Under the pieces are notes generated by a model. It was not told the DNA's origin. It saw only the letters and a program-made list of their open reading frames with translations, and made no database searches. Source: Larix kaempferi (Eukaryota > Streptophyta > Pinopsida > Pinales > Pinaceae). From it: a stretch of DNA of 64,000 bases. Positions 22,219 to 34,322 of this stretch are shown here, one piece after another. Each line of letters begins with the position of its first letter. The first letter of the stretch is position 1. The stretch lies in contig BSBM01000125.1 in assembly GCA_027924585.1 (NCBI GenBank), positions 7,151,001-7,215,000 of the forward strand. Direction: 5' to 3'. The translations under genes and the position numbers were made by a program.

Positions 22219-22755
22219 TGTAAGTTTTAAACCTTAACAGTGAAGTACAAACTCATATGATTCTTAAGCATTAACAGAAAATACACAATGGCACACACAT
22301 TACACAGAGATTTTCACCTGGAAACCCTTAACCGGGAAAAAACCAGCCAAACTTAGAGCCGCATAGCTCCTTTTTCATTATATGTTTATTTTACATGTAC
22401 AATACAATAAATGGTATTCTGCAGCATCTAAAACCCTAATTCGTTTACCCGAATTAGGTTACAACCCTAATTCCTTTTACCGGAATTAGATTAGAGTACA
22501 ATGGGTCGAAAATCGCGAAAAAGCAAAAAGCAACCCAAAAAAATTTGCGCTCCGCGCGGACTCCGGGGGCCTAACGGCCCCCTCCGTGTCGTTTCGGAAC
22601 CTAACGGTCCGAAATGAAGGGGGTGGGCCCTGTCGGGCTACCCCCCCCTCTAAACCCCCCCCCTCCGGACGCGCCCGGCGCAGGCGAATCACTAGTGCCG
22701 TAGGGATCGTGTTGTACACGCAGCGACCATGTGAAGAGATATAACATACCCAACA
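22219..22755 (-). repeat. Copia-2 5' LTR
   Basis: 537 bp, offset by exactly 4698 bp from the other LTR, with about three substitutions (for example GTTTTACAC versus GTTGTACAC). The primer site lies just inside. Confidence 0.92.
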
Positions 22756-23160
22756 TTCTCCCACTTGTTGTTCTCTTCACATACAGGAGAAATTTATGAC
22801 TTCAACAATTCAGGGCAACAATGCCCATGTTCTCTTTACACCAAGAGAACTTCTGAGTACTCACAGACTTTGTCAAAGAGTCTGCAACATTTACCAAAGT
22901 GTCAACCTTCTCCAGCAACACTTTGTTTTGTTCAACCATGTCTCTGACGAAATGGTACTGCACATCAATGTGCTTTGTCCTTGAGTGATAAGCAGGGTTC
23001 TTTGCTAGAAATATTGCACTTGAGCTATCACAGCCAATCTTTACTGCATCCTGAACAAAACCAATACCTGAACACAATCTTTGCAACCATACAGCTTCCT
23101 TACTTGCATGGGTAGCTGCCATGTATTCAGCTTCTGTAGTTGAGAGTGCAACTACAGCTT
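22756..23160 (-). repeat. Truncated extra copy of Copia-2 internal 3' end
   Basis: 405 bp outside the 5' LTR repeat 18058-18462 of the same element, at the same 4698 bp offset. It covers the C-terminal RNase H residues (AATHASKEAVWLQRLC to the stop) and the purine tract. It ends abruptly at 23160, where Copia-1 sequence resumes. The order on the minus strand is therefore internal tail, LTR, full internal region, LTR: a tandem element missing most of its first copy. Confidence 0.9.
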
Positions 23161-23397
23161 AAGTCCTGAGGATTCCACAGTATGGCCAGTGATGATGAAG
23201 ACCTACAAGTGGTGGGCCTACATCCAGTATGAAAAAGGACTAGCTCTGTAGAACTTCCTATGATGAGTAGATTCAGAGATTGGTTGAGATAGCAGCAACA
23301 GTGACGATGATGATGATGCATCGATGACGATGATCCAGAGATGAATACTTGTGCTAGCAGATCTGTGTCGAGAAATACCTTCCTAGTTAAGCGGGAG

Positions 23398-23991
23398 TGT
23401 TGATGTATATGTAACTTCAGAATGTATTTAATTTATATATTTATTGTACTCCTATAGAGATGTGGCATTCCTCTATACGGAAGTGTCGTCATTTGTATTG
23501 ACAAGTGTCACAACTGTGTTAACTTGCCGATGAGTTATTAGACCACCATGTGTGGGGTCGGCCCTGATTTATGTAACCTGTGGTTATTGTACCTAGCTAG
23601 ACAATTCGGCCCCATAAGGTTATTGGGAAAATAGAACAAGTATAAATAGAGATCAGGAGATCTCTATTTGGATCACTCAGAAACTCATTCTTCCTTCACT
23701 CGGAAAGTGGAGCACATGTGAGGAGGAGGATCACCTACTAGTAGAAGACTATCTCTGTGAATTTGGTTGTACTTTGGTTGCGCCATTGCTCTTTCTATAT
23801 CTGAGGAAGTTGTGGGGTTTTTCAACTAAGGGTTTTCCCCACGGAAACTCTGTGTGTCTATTGTCTCTCATGCTTTTGATTCTTGTGATGATTGACATGG
23901 TTGTTATGATTGATATGAATTGATATACTGTACATGTTGTTCTCTCAGTAAAGATCCTAGAGTATTGTGAATTAATGCTCAAAATTTAACA
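23398..23991 (+). repeat. Copia-1 3' LTR
   Basis: 594 bp, preceded by GCGGGAG, ending TTTAACA and followed by the GTGTA duplication. Confidence 0.92.
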
Positions 23992-25570
23992 GTGTATATA
24001 TTGGTACACTAGGCATATACACTACTCCCATATATGCACTTTTGTAAATGTGCTTCCATATATGCACCTTCTATATATGAGCATATACATAAATGTTCAG
24101 TATATGATCCTATACTGAAACACTTTCGTATATATTCATATACAAAAGGCGCATATATGGAAGCGCTTTCGTATATACGGAAGCACTTCCATATATGCAC
24201 ATATACGAAATCACGCATATATGAAAATATGGAAGGCACATATATGAAAGAAATTCTGTATATGCCTATATATGAAAGGAACATATACATAAATGTTTCG
24301 TATATGTGCATATACGAAAGAAGAAGCACTCGCATATACAGAAGCACACAATTATGTATATGAGCCTTCCGAATAAATGAATCTCAATTATTATTAGTGG
24401 TGTGATTCTTTCAAAAGCCATTACTTTATGTCAGAAATCATTTGGTTAAATTCAAAAATTACAAGATTTTTTGTATATCATGCGTATTATTATATTTGTA
24501 TCTTAGATATTTTCTAGTAAATTCTAAAAATGATTGAGAAGTCACTATATTTTCATACTTCTAATTCAGTTTCTCGTGAAAGAAAAATAAAGCTAGAATG
24601 GAAAAAAGAGGTAGCGTGACTATGTTGATTACATTTAATGAAGATACCAAGGACATATTTCCTAGGTATTTATATCTCTTCCGCGATCATGGATGATATA
24701 TAGAATGTACAATACTAAAAAAGCATCAAGTGTTGATGTGGGAGGTTCATGAAGGCACTTAGACACCATTATGTCCATTTACGTTCATATAGGATCACTC
24801 AAGGTCAAATAGTGCTATAACAAGAATCATCCTCATCCTTATATTTTTCATGTAATAACTAGTTATATACGCTAGTGTATATGCTAGTTATATACACTAG
24901 TTATATACGATAGTGTATATGCTAGTTATATACACTAGTATATATTCTAGTATATACACTAGGCATAAAGTTACATAGGTAAGCATATACACTAGTGTAT
25001 ATTCTAGCGCATATATTCTAATGTATATACAAATATTTGGTACACTAGGCTTGGCAGTATATATGCAATATGCTTTCCATATGCGAATTTTGAGTTTGTA
25101 ACTAAATTAGGAGTTGAGATGTGGTGCTTCCATGACCATGACATTGCTTGTGATGGGAAAACACTCATGGTAAGTCCAACAAAAATTGATTCTCTAGACT
25201 AGTAGCTTTGATGTTGAAGTAAAACTAGGTAATCTTAATTGAAGAATATTCTATGCCTTTCAAGACAAAGAAGGACCCTCTCATTCTCATCCATTTTGTT
25301 CAAGCATTTAAAAAAATATATGTTAGTGTATATTCTAGCAAGATGTTATGTATATACACTAGGAATATACACTAGTGTATATTACATTAGTCATATTTAG
25401 AGTATATTCTAAACTATATACTAGTTATATGTACACTAGTACTAGTGCACTAAGCATATACACTAGTGTATATATTCTACACTAGGTATATACACTAGTC
25501 TATATAACTAGTATATAGTGTACACTAGGCATATACACTAGCATACATTAGGCATATAAACTAGTGCATA
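23992..25570. repeat. Satellite continuation and CATATA-GAAG array
   Basis: Sequence resumes the ACTAGTGTATAT satellite split by Copia-1. 24000-24360 is a different array built of CATATATGGAAG, CATATACGAAAG and related words, many of them inverted about the ATATGCACATAT core. 24370-24840 is non-repeat flank. 24840-25100 and 25310-25565 return to ACTAGTGTATAT. I see no genes; open frames here are Tyr/Ile/Met low-complexity shadows. Confidence 0.75.
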
Positions 25571-25796
25571 TATGCACCTTTCACATATGCACATATATGG
25601 AAGGTGCATATATTGTGCACATATATGGAAGGTGCATATACATAAGCACTCCCATACATGTGCTTCCGTATACACACCTTCTATATATGAGAATATATAT
25701 AAATGTTATGTATATGCACATATACTGAAGGACTTCCGTATATGCATATACAAAGTGCGCATATACGTAAGCGCTTCTGTATATATGAAAGAACTT

Positions 25797-25835
<39 letters not shown>

Positions 25836-26470
25836 AAGCACTTTCATATATGCACATATACATAAATATGGAAGGCGCATATATGGAAGTGCTTCTGTAT
25901 ATGATATACTAAATGCACATATACTGAAGCATTTCGTATATACGCATATATGAAAGCAGAAGCACTCGTATATATGAAAGCACACAATTTTGTTTATGCG
26001 CCTTCCAAATAAATCAATTTTCTATTATTATTAGTGGTGTGAGTCTTTCAAAATCCATTACTTTATGTGAAAAATCATTTGTTGTTTCAAAATTTTCAAG
26101 ATCGTTTGTATATCATGTGTATTATTATATTTGTATGTTATCTCTTTTCTAGTGAACTCTAAAAATGATCGAGAATTCGTTATATTTGCATACTTCTAAT
26201 TCAGTTTCTTGCAAAAGAAAAATAGAGCCATAATGAAAACAAGAGGTAGTGTGACTGTGCTGATTACATTTGAAAATAATGAAGATACCAAGGACATACT
26301 ACCTAGGTATTTATATCTCTTCCACAGTTATGGAGGATATACAGAATGTGCGATTCTTAGAAAGCATCGCGCATTGACATGGGAGGTTCATGAAGGAACT
26401 TAGACACCATTACAACCATTTATGTTCCATTAGGACCACTCAAGGTCAAATAGTTCTATAACATGCATCA
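25571..26470. repeat. Diverged duplicate of the 24000-24800 block
   Basis: The CATATA-GAAG array (25571-25985), with an (AT)n microsatellite at 25798-25832, and the non-repeat flank 26035-26470 match 24000-24800 in order. Shared anchors include TAGTGGTGTGA, CATTACTTTATGT, AATTCAGTTTCT and AGATACCAAGGACATA. With 11690-11865 versus 25050-25210 this defines an old direct duplication of about 1.2-1.6 kb, one copy of which took the Copia-1 insertion. Confidence 0.75.
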
Positions 26471-27335
26471 TCTTCATCCTCATCATTTTCATGTACATTG
26501 TATTCATCGTCATTGTCCTTACCATTATCTTCAACATCGACATTATCGTCATCGTCATCATCGTTGGTATCATCATCACCATTGTGATGATGAAAAAGGA
26601 ATCTTACTAACTTACATGAATTTCATAAAGGATTGATTTGGCCTTAGAATGGGATGGGTATTAATTATAAATTATACAAATCGTCATTTAGGTTGTGAGA
26701 GTCACTTGGACACCATTCGGTCATCCAACTAAGTCATTTAGGTTCCATTATGGTCACTCATACACCACTAGGATCATACACTAATCGTTATCATCTTATA
26801 ATCAAATCATTATCAATGCCATCATAATTTTCATAATGCATCATCATCGTCATGTCGTTAGGGTCACTTGGATGTTATTAGGGTCACTAAAATGTTGTTA
26901 GGGACACTTAGATTCTATTAGGGTCACTCAAATGTTGTTAGGGACACTCAAATGTCATTAGATTCATTAAGGTGCCATTAGGGTCTTTTAGGTTCCATTA
27001 GGATCAATCAAGATCGAATAGTGCCATCACATGCATCATCATCATTGAAATCAACATCATTGTCATCATCGTCGTCCTAACCATAATTGACCTAATCATC
27101 ATGCTTGTAATAAAGGACCTTCATCATCATTTTCTTGTTTAAACAAAATTTCACAAACAAATCAATTACAAGTATTCACATTCCTATATTAATTTCTAAA
27201 AATACATCTAATATTAGGGCAACATAATTAGGCTTAGGTGTAAAAATGTAGCAGACTTTGTAGCTAATGTTTTGATGTTCCCCTTCTTAGTACTATCCCA
27301 TATGGTGGAATTCTATGCCCATTTTTTGGTTAGAG
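26471..27335. repeat. Degenerate ATC-triplet and TTAGGGTCACT repeats, no gene
   Basis: 26500-26590 is rich in ATC/GAT triplets, the reverse sense of the minisatellite at 1-700. 26858-27005 holds several copies of a degenerate 23-28 bp unit with TTAGGGTCACT and AAATGTTG. The TTAGGG word is part of this unit and not a telomere array. No coding frame is convincing. Confidence 0.6.
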
Positions 27336-28154
27336 TGTTAGTTTTTCACAATTTAATTCAATATTATCGAGGATATTATCTGGGAGAACAACATGCACAG
27401 CAAATCAAACACAACAGACAAGAGACACAAAGAATTTCACCAGGGAAACCATAAAGGATAAAACTCCGCAACTTCCTTAGAGATAGAATCAGCAATAATA
27501 CAAAACCCCAAAACAAAGAGATGGTCTCCAGCAGCTTCCTCCTCCTCTACTTGTGCGAAATTATCTCTCTTTCACTTATGTGAATGAGTGAGTGAGTGAA
27601 TGATGAAATAGAGAGGATCACCCTCTCTATTTATACTTTACCTTCACTTAGCCTTAACCCCAAACAGGTCGACCCCTAAGAGTAACTGTCTGGTCTGACT
27701 TCTCTAGGAGAGTCTAATAACCCATGAAAGACTCAACTCTGGGGTCAATGCCCCGTCATACAATGGAGGGTTAACCTCATTGACTTTACATGACCCAAAT
27801 ACAATAATGAATTCTCCGAACGAAGGAATAAACATCTCCGTCGAAGGTACAATAAGAAAATACAAATACAATATAAAATATACAAGTGAATATCTTCCGA
27901 AGTTACAAATACATTAACACTCCCTCTTAACTAGGAAGGTATTCTCTTGACACAGTTCACCAGCACAAGTATTCGTCATTGGATGCTCGTCAAAGATGGA
28001 TCATCATCGTCACTGCTGTTGATATCTCGGCCATCAGTCTCCAATCTACTCGTCATAGGAAGTTCTACAAAGCCAACCCTTTTTCATGCTGGATGTAGGC
28101 CTAGACTCCATGTAGGTATTCATCATCTCTGTGAGCAAGACATCAAGTAGGTAC

Positions 28155-28350
28155 ATCTCAGGACTTATTATATGCCACTGCAAAACCTGCAAGATCTCTC
28201 AGGACTGATTATATGCCTCTGCAAAACCTGAAGGATCATCCCAAGACTGATTATATGCCACTGCAAAACCTGTAAGATCTCCCAGGACTGATTATATGCT
28301 ACTGCAAAACCTGAAGGAGCATCCCAGGGATGATTATATTCCACTGCAAA
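28155..28350 (-). repeat. About 43 bp tandem repeat in Copia-3
   Basis: About five copies of a unit with GACTGATTATATGCCACTGC and AAAACCTGAAGGATC. They occupy the same 3' position as the different tandem repeat in Copia-1. Confidence 0.85.
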
Positions 28351-28439
28351 ACTTGTGTACCCTATTTTCACCTCATCAACTTCATATCACCTCATCATCA
28401 ACGGAGCACATCCCAGATGCACATAAAACAACACTTACA

Positions 28440-28765
28440 TCAACCGACATGGGAGGAATTTCCTACCGCCATTCAGGAAAGGCTCAACAATTATTTCAAC
28501 GACCATGGGAGGACCAATCTACCACCATGTCATAAAAGCTTCAGCAATTACATCAACGACCATGGGAGGAACAACCTACCACCATGTTGGAAAAGCTCAT
28601 CAATTACATCAACGACCATGGGAGGACCATCCTACCACCATGTCGGAAAAGCTTTAGCAAATACATCAACGACCATGGGAGGACCAACCTACCACCATGT
28701 CGAAAAATCTTGGAAATTACATCAACAACCATGGGAGGACCAACCTACCACCATGTCAGAAAATC
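28440..28765 (-). repeat. About 59 bp tandem repeat in Copia-3
   Basis: About five to six copies of a unit with ACATCAACGACCATGGGAGG and ACCAACCTACCACCATGTCG. The unit contains an NcoI-type CCATGG palindrome. The frames across it are repeat artefacts. Confidence 0.85.
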
Positions 28766-28861
28766 CCATGTGCAACTAAGTCTTCCGGACTCATCACTTC
28801 CCCTTGGAAGGAACTTAGATCTGAAGTACACCAAGCTTCTCTCTGAAGTATTCAAACTTCA

Positions 28862-30170
28862 CTCTAGCCAATAGCCTGGTCAATACATGGCTATCTGCTC
28901 ATCCATCGCAACATAATAGAGCTTCACTGCTTCTCCCTGCACCATATCCCTGATATAGTGGTACTTGATCTCAATGTGCTTTGACTTGTCATGGAACACT
29001 GGGTTCTCAGACAACTCTGGTTGTCGCAATTTATATCCAAGTCGCTTCCAACTGGAGATCAAACAAATCAGACAGTAGCTTCCTCAGCCATATTGCCTCA
29101 CAACTAGCCAAACAAGCTACGACATACTCTGCTTCGGCTGTACTTAGTGCCACGCGGGACTGCTTCCTGCTAAACCAAGATATCACACCTGATCCCATAT
29201 TGAAGCAGCACCCTGAAGTGCTCTTCCTATCAATGGCACTTCCTTCCCAATCCGAATCAACAGAACCCTCTAGGTTAATCTTCTGATTCGCATCATACTT
29301 GAGCCCATAATCCACCGTGGTACCCAAATCTAGGTCAAATAGACCTGACATCAACTTTTGGAGCCATATGGATTCACAACTTAGCAGAACAAGCTGCTAT
29401 ATACTCTGCTTCAGCGTGTGCTGAGGGCAACATTGGACTGCTTCATGCTAAACCATGAGATCTTGGAAGATCCCAGACAATAACATCCATCTGAGGTGCT
29501 CTTCCTGTCTGAGACACTTCCGGCCCAATCTGCATCTGTATAACCATACAATCTGTAGTCATGATCTCCAACATAGTATACACCAAAGTCTATCATACCT
29601 TTTAGGTACCTCATCACATGCTTTGCAGCTTCCAGGTGAACACATCTAGGCTCAACTAGACACTGACTTAGGGTGTTCACAACAAAGCATATATCTAACC
29701 TGGTATTCATCAAATACATCAACGAACCAGTTATCTGTCTGTAAACTGTAGAAACCACTTTCAACGTTGCAGCAAAGGTTGAAATCCGCATAGCTCGTGG
29801 TGATCATCAATCTTAACAAATGACTATCGATCCTAGGTACCTGTTGAACCCGTACAAAGCCTTCTTCAATCATAATATTCTCTTTCAGATCTTGGGAGTT
29901 TGCTCGATATGCACTTCTTCTTCAATTACACCATTCAAGAGAACGGTCTTTTCATCCATGGGTGTAATCTATCTATGGAAGTGTGTCTAGCCACTGGAGC
30001 AAACATCTCATCATGATCCTCTCCCTCTTTCTAAGAGAATCATCTAGCCACAAGCCTTGCTTTGTACTTCTATAGTATGTTTGATTTGTAAGTCTTCTTG
30101 TTGAACAGTCATCACTTGTTCTTTGGAACAAGTGTTCATCATCCTTCTTTTGTAGATCATAGCACACGAT
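28862..30170 (-). pseudogene. Copia-3 RT/RNase H fragments
   Basis: Broken frames contain RNase H motifs (VDSDWEGSAIDRKSTSGC, VALSTAEAEYVVAC, KHIEIKYHYIRDMV). A second, diverged RNase H/RT-connection piece at 29411-29791 contains GSLMYLMNTRLDICFVVNTL and TDADWAGSVSDRKSTSDGC. Two RNase H-like segments occur in series, so the region is rearranged or chimaeric. The RT catalytic YVDD is not visible. Confidence 0.75.
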
Positions 30171-30175
30171 CTTTC

Positions 30176-31102
30176 CTACAAATCAAATTCAGTTACATGA
30201 TTAGTAATACTTCATAATTATCAAATCATGTTGACATTTCAATGATAACCTATTATGCATACTGATATGATTCACATAGTTATGCAACTATCTTGACCAA
30301 TACTTTGGAACAACACTTTTCTATATCCTGTATGCACACAGTGGCTATCTAGATGCCTTCCATCTCTACCAGAACATACTATGAAGAGCATGCACAGCTC
30401 CCAACATGTTAGAAAAGAGGTTTCATTCTAGACAAGTAACAATGGAATGTTTGTCCAACTTACCCATCATATGCATATTAGTAGTATACTGTTCAATGCT
30501 ATATGAATGCTTACACTATGCATGATATATTATAGGAATACAAATATGCATACAACTACTACGAGCAATATCATTAACTATTCAGAGAATCAAGAAGTAA
30601 TTCAAATAACAACTCAAATACTTATCTTTTATGTTTGTGTGGTTTCCTCTGTCTTGATCTCTATTTTCCCTTTATGATAGCATCATCATTATATGTCTTT
30701 GAACTTCTATCCATCCTAGACCACTATGCATGCTTAAGTGTGCACTAGTTTCATCATTGTGTCATCCTCAATATCTCATACATAATCATACATTCATTAC
30801 TATAATTCAATACTATCAAAACATTATAATCCTAAATAATCTTAAACATGTATGGTCATGATCATTTCATACACAGGTAAATCAAGGTTTCAGGGAGTAC
30901 TTTTACTCATGCATATTCTTATTTGACCATAGGACTCTTCTAGTTTTTCATATCATTAATCAAACTAAGAAACATAATATGCATAAACCATTGATTACTT
31001 AAACTTCTAACTTCAAGAATAATCATTATCAATCATACAAAAGTATACTTATCTAAGATACTAACACAAAGTAGGATTCTTACTCGATATAGGAAAACAT
31101 AC
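30176..31102 (-). other. Intron-like block in Copia-3, homologous to Copia-1 14501-15491
   Basis: On the minus strand it starts TAG|GTATGT at 31102 and ends TTTGTAG|GA at 30176, 927 nt. The exon-like words beyond both ends (GACATAACTAGCAA upstream, AGATCGT downstream) match Copia-1. The interior is non-coding yet alignable. Confidence 0.5.
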
Positions 31103-32149
31103 CTAGATTAGCATGCTTGCTAGTTATGTCTAACATACTCAAACAGTATCTTCTTTGTTCTCTTCATTGATTTAGAGACCTTGTGCTAGTAACCTACATA
31201 TCTCATAAGTTATGCATAGTAGAACCAAAACATACATACCTCATAAGTAGAGCTTCTATGTGATAAAAGACTATGGATGAGTCCGTCTTCATGTCATCAT
31301 GGTCATATATTCTTGATCTAGAACTTGATTTGTCTTTCTTGATGTACCTTTCATGTTAGCAGACGACATCATCCTCATACAACACCACAAGTGCATTAGT
31401 ACAACCATAAGTGTCATAACCCTAATCAATGAATGCCTTCTATCATTCACATTCATTCATACTTTTACTAAGGTGATAAGACAAGTCTAAAATTAATCAT
31501 AATTGTACTAATCTCAATAATATGAAGACAAACATATCATGAACTTAATCATCAAATAAATGGAATAGATTTCAAAACATACTTGCATCTCCTCAAGTCA
31601 TACATGTCGAGATTGCTTGTAGTCTTCTCTATAAGGGTAAAACCATAATCATACAAGGTATATCACTTGTAAACATCTTATATATGTTCATGGTTCTAGC
31701 ATGATAGAATATCAGTGCCATTTAAACCTCCTTCATTGCTTACCTATGAGTCTCCCAACTTTGCTAGGGTTTCTTCTTACTTGTAGAACCCGAAAAACCC
31801 TAATTTCCAATCTCCTTCCTCCCACAACATTTGATGGAAGAATAATATATATGATGAAGGGATTCCAAACCCATTTTCAAAGTTTCCAATGTTGTATCAA
31901 GTCCTTCCATACCTAAAAAACTAAAAACCCTAAGTGAGATCTTCTTCCTCCTCTTCTTTGATTTCCTCCATTGAGCTATTTCGGAAGTGCCTTATTATTT
32001 CTATTGTATCTCTAAAATTTAGGATCCTCAGGTTTTGAAACTTCGGCCTGTGGTATCCTGATGTGTCATATTTCCAACCCCATATATTTTAGCTTCATTG
32101 GATTCTCCATGAGAGATATATGATAAATTTCCCAACATGACTTGTTTAT

Positions 32150-32510
32150 GGGATGAAACAGAATATCAAAATTGTACGGAGTTCCATGTGTCACCGTTTC
32201 AACTTCGGGCTCTAATACTTAGACCTTTGAAACTACAGTCCGTGCCCTAACTGTCACTTTTTATGGAATTCCATTTGGAGCTTCCTATCCCTATATATGA
32301 CCTTTTTACCTAGGTCACCTTTTTGTGGGATGAAACAACATATAGAACGTATACAGAGTGCCATGTGTCACTGTAGCAACTTCGGCCTCTAATACTCGAA
32401 CCTGTGAACCTACAGTCCGTGCCCTAATTGTAACTTTTTATGGAATTCCATTTGGAGCTTCCTCTAGCCCAAGATATGACCTTTTTTCCTAGGTCACCTA
32501 TTTAGGGTTG
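32150..32510 (-). repeat. Two-copy 185 bp direct duplication in Copia-3 leader
   Basis: Two successive copies start TGGGATGAAACA and end CCTAGGTCACCT. Shared internal words include CCATGTGTCAC, AACTTCGG, ACAGTCCGTGCCCTAA and AATTCCATTTGGAGCTTCCT. Confidence 0.8.
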
Positions 32511-33370
32511 CATTCTGAAAGAGGCAGAAACCCTAACTTGTACGGATCATATCTTGCAAAGTACAACGAATATGAGGCTGGAACTAGGACACAAGGTACA
32601 TGAACATGTCATATTAGGCCTGTCCAATTTTCAGATCCTAAACCTTCGCCAAAAGTGATTTATAGTGAAGGTTCCTCGATGACTAGGTTTTTCTATACAA
32701 AGCCCTAGCTTTCAAATTGTCGCAAGTGAAACAAGTGTCTTAAATGCCATACATTTCCTTCCTTCAGGCTAGCTCTGATACCATGTTAGTTTTTCACAAT
32801 TTAATTCAATATTATCTAGGAACTTATCTGAGAGAACAGCATGCACAACAAATCAAACACAAGAGATAAGAGACACAAAGCATTTCACCAGGAAAACCAT
32901 AAAGGAGAAAACCCCGCAACTTCCTCAGAGATAGAATGAGCAATAATACAAAACCACATAACAAAGAGATGGTCTCCATCAGCTTCCTCCTCCTCCACTT
33001 GTGCGAACTTCTCTCTCTCTCTCACTTATGCGAATGAGTGAGTGAGTGAATGATGAAATAGAGAGGATCATCCTCTATATTTATACTTTACCTTTCACTT
33101 AGCCTTAACCCCAAACAGGTTGGCCCCTAAGAGTAACTGACTAGGCCGACTTCTCTAGGAGAGTCTAATAACCCATGAAAGACTCAACTCTGGGATCAAT
33201 GCCCCGTCATACAATGGAGGGTTAACCTCATTGACTTTACATGACCCAAATACAATAATGAATTCTCCGAACGGAGGAATAAACATCTTCGTTGGAGGTA
33301 CAATAATAAAATACAAATACAATATAAAATATACAAGTGAATATCTTCTGAAGTTACAAATACATTAACA

Positions 33371-34322
33371 TAGATTTCTTGTGAGTTAGATCTCTTATTA
33401 ATCAGAGGTCCTTCATTGTTCCTTGATCAATGTTTCTATTCATGAAAGTTCCCTAGAACTATGCCCGATTGGAAGTCTCTACTAATTATTTCATTATCTT
33501 TGTCTCCATTTGGAGGAATTTCTCTCCCAATTGCATCAACTGAACTATACACTAGTCCCACTCCACCATAACATTAACAAGGGATTCTTTATATTCATCA
33601 AACCTATTATTTAGAAATGGAAATAGTTTAGTAGAGGTCTCAAGTTTCTTTTCCATCTCTTCTATCCATTGGTCATAAATTTGAACCTTCTCTTTCAAGT
33701 GTATGTTCTCTTATTGAATTTGAGTATTGTTGGCCTACAAGGATTCCGACCTTCCTCTATTTTCTTTATCAATGATAGATGTGCAAATTTTTCTTCACAT
33801 TCTAGAAACTATGTGATGGTGAATGATTCAACTGCTTTTATTTTATTTTATTTGCAATTAAATCTCATGCATAATCATTCTAGTATAATGGACACACACA
33901 TCTACCCCAATTTCCCCTTTTTCTGAAATCTCATAAAATAAAATATTATTTTATTTGATTTTCTACAATTCTATATGTAACTTTAATCATATATGCATAA
34001 TTGCTTTAAAAAAGTGTGAGTAATAATATTTTTCCTTTGTTGTCTAGGTACCTCTTCGATGGGTCCTTCTGACAATCCTCCTTCTTTCGTGTGGGGAATA
34101 CAGTGTAGAAATTGGGGATTCGTTACCGCGATCTCTTGACTACACTTCCTTGGAGACTAATGGCAGTTTAGGGATAAGGTCCTCCTTATTGCACGCCCCT
34201 CAACACATCGTACGTGACCAAATCGTTGTGACCTCTCCTGTACGACACACGCTTCCTCGGGTCAGCTGAAATGGATTTTGACCCGTGCGTGGAGTGCTAA
34301 TCCAGGGTCGGCAGTCCGTCGC
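33371..34322. other. Spacer between Copia-3 and Ty3-2, nothing recognised
   Basis: AT-rich until about 34040, then a GC-richer 280 bp stretch up to the Ty3-2 target site GTCGC. I see no motif-bearing frame. Confidence 0.5.

Larger units (their letters stand above)
17521..22755 (-). mobile_element. Ty1/copia LTR retrotransposon Copia-2, young and apparently intact
   Basis: 537 bp LTRs at 17521-18057 and 22219-22755 differ at only about three positions by eye. On the minus strand they read TGTTGGGTATG...CTTACA. The primer site complement (GCTCTGATACCA, 22205-22216) lies two bases inside the 5' LTR, and a purine tract (AAGTGGGAGAA on the minus strand) abuts the 3' LTR. One uninterrupted 1328-codon gag-pol is inside. 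It lies inside Copia-1 in antisense. No matching target duplication is visible, because the right side continues into a truncated extra internal piece. Confidence 0.93.
11866..23991 (+). mobile_element. Ty1/copia LTR retrotransposon Copia-1 (host of Copia-2)
   Basis: 594 bp LTRs at 11866-12459 and 23398-23991 start TGTTGATG and end TTTAACA. A 5 bp duplication GTGTA (11861-11865 and 23992-23996) flanks the element. The primer site TGGTATCAGAGC abuts the left LTR at 12460-12471 and is complementary to initiator tRNA-Met. A purine tract (TTAAGCGGGAG) precedes the right LTR. It inserted into the ACTAGTGTATAT satellite. Gag, protease, RT and RNase H remnants are present but no integrase. Copia-2 sits near its 3' end. 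Confidence 0.93.
27336..33370 (-). mobile_element. Ty1/copia LTR retrotransposon Copia-3, degraded
   Basis: LTRs at 27336-27919 (584 bp) and 32784-33370 (587 bp) start TGTTAG and end TTAACA. The flanks TAGAG and TAGAT give an imperfect target duplication. The complement of the initiator tRNA-Met primer site (GCTCTGATACCA) abuts the right LTR at 32772-32783, so the element reads on the minus strand. It is homologous to Copia-1: the 3' untranslated region (28000-28150), the RT fragments and the intron-like block all align. Gag, protease and integrase are missing. Confidence 0.88.

Noticed and set aside
22486-22764. 92-residue frame in the Copia-2 LTR (and its twin near 17788)
   Set aside because: It lies in the GC-rich LTR hairpin region, is duplicated only because the LTR is, and has no motif.
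24009-24363. Tyr/Ile/Met-rich open frames on both strands
   Set aside because: They are low-complexity translations of the CATATA-GAAG array.
26858-27005. TTAGGG-containing repeat, considered as interstitial telomere sequence
   Set aside because: The plant telomere unit is TTTAGGG, and here TTAGGG is part of a longer degenerate GTCACT unit.
28155-28765. Regular repeats with spacers, considered as a CRISPR-like array
   Set aside because: The units are directly tandem, lie in a plant copia element and have no unique spacers.
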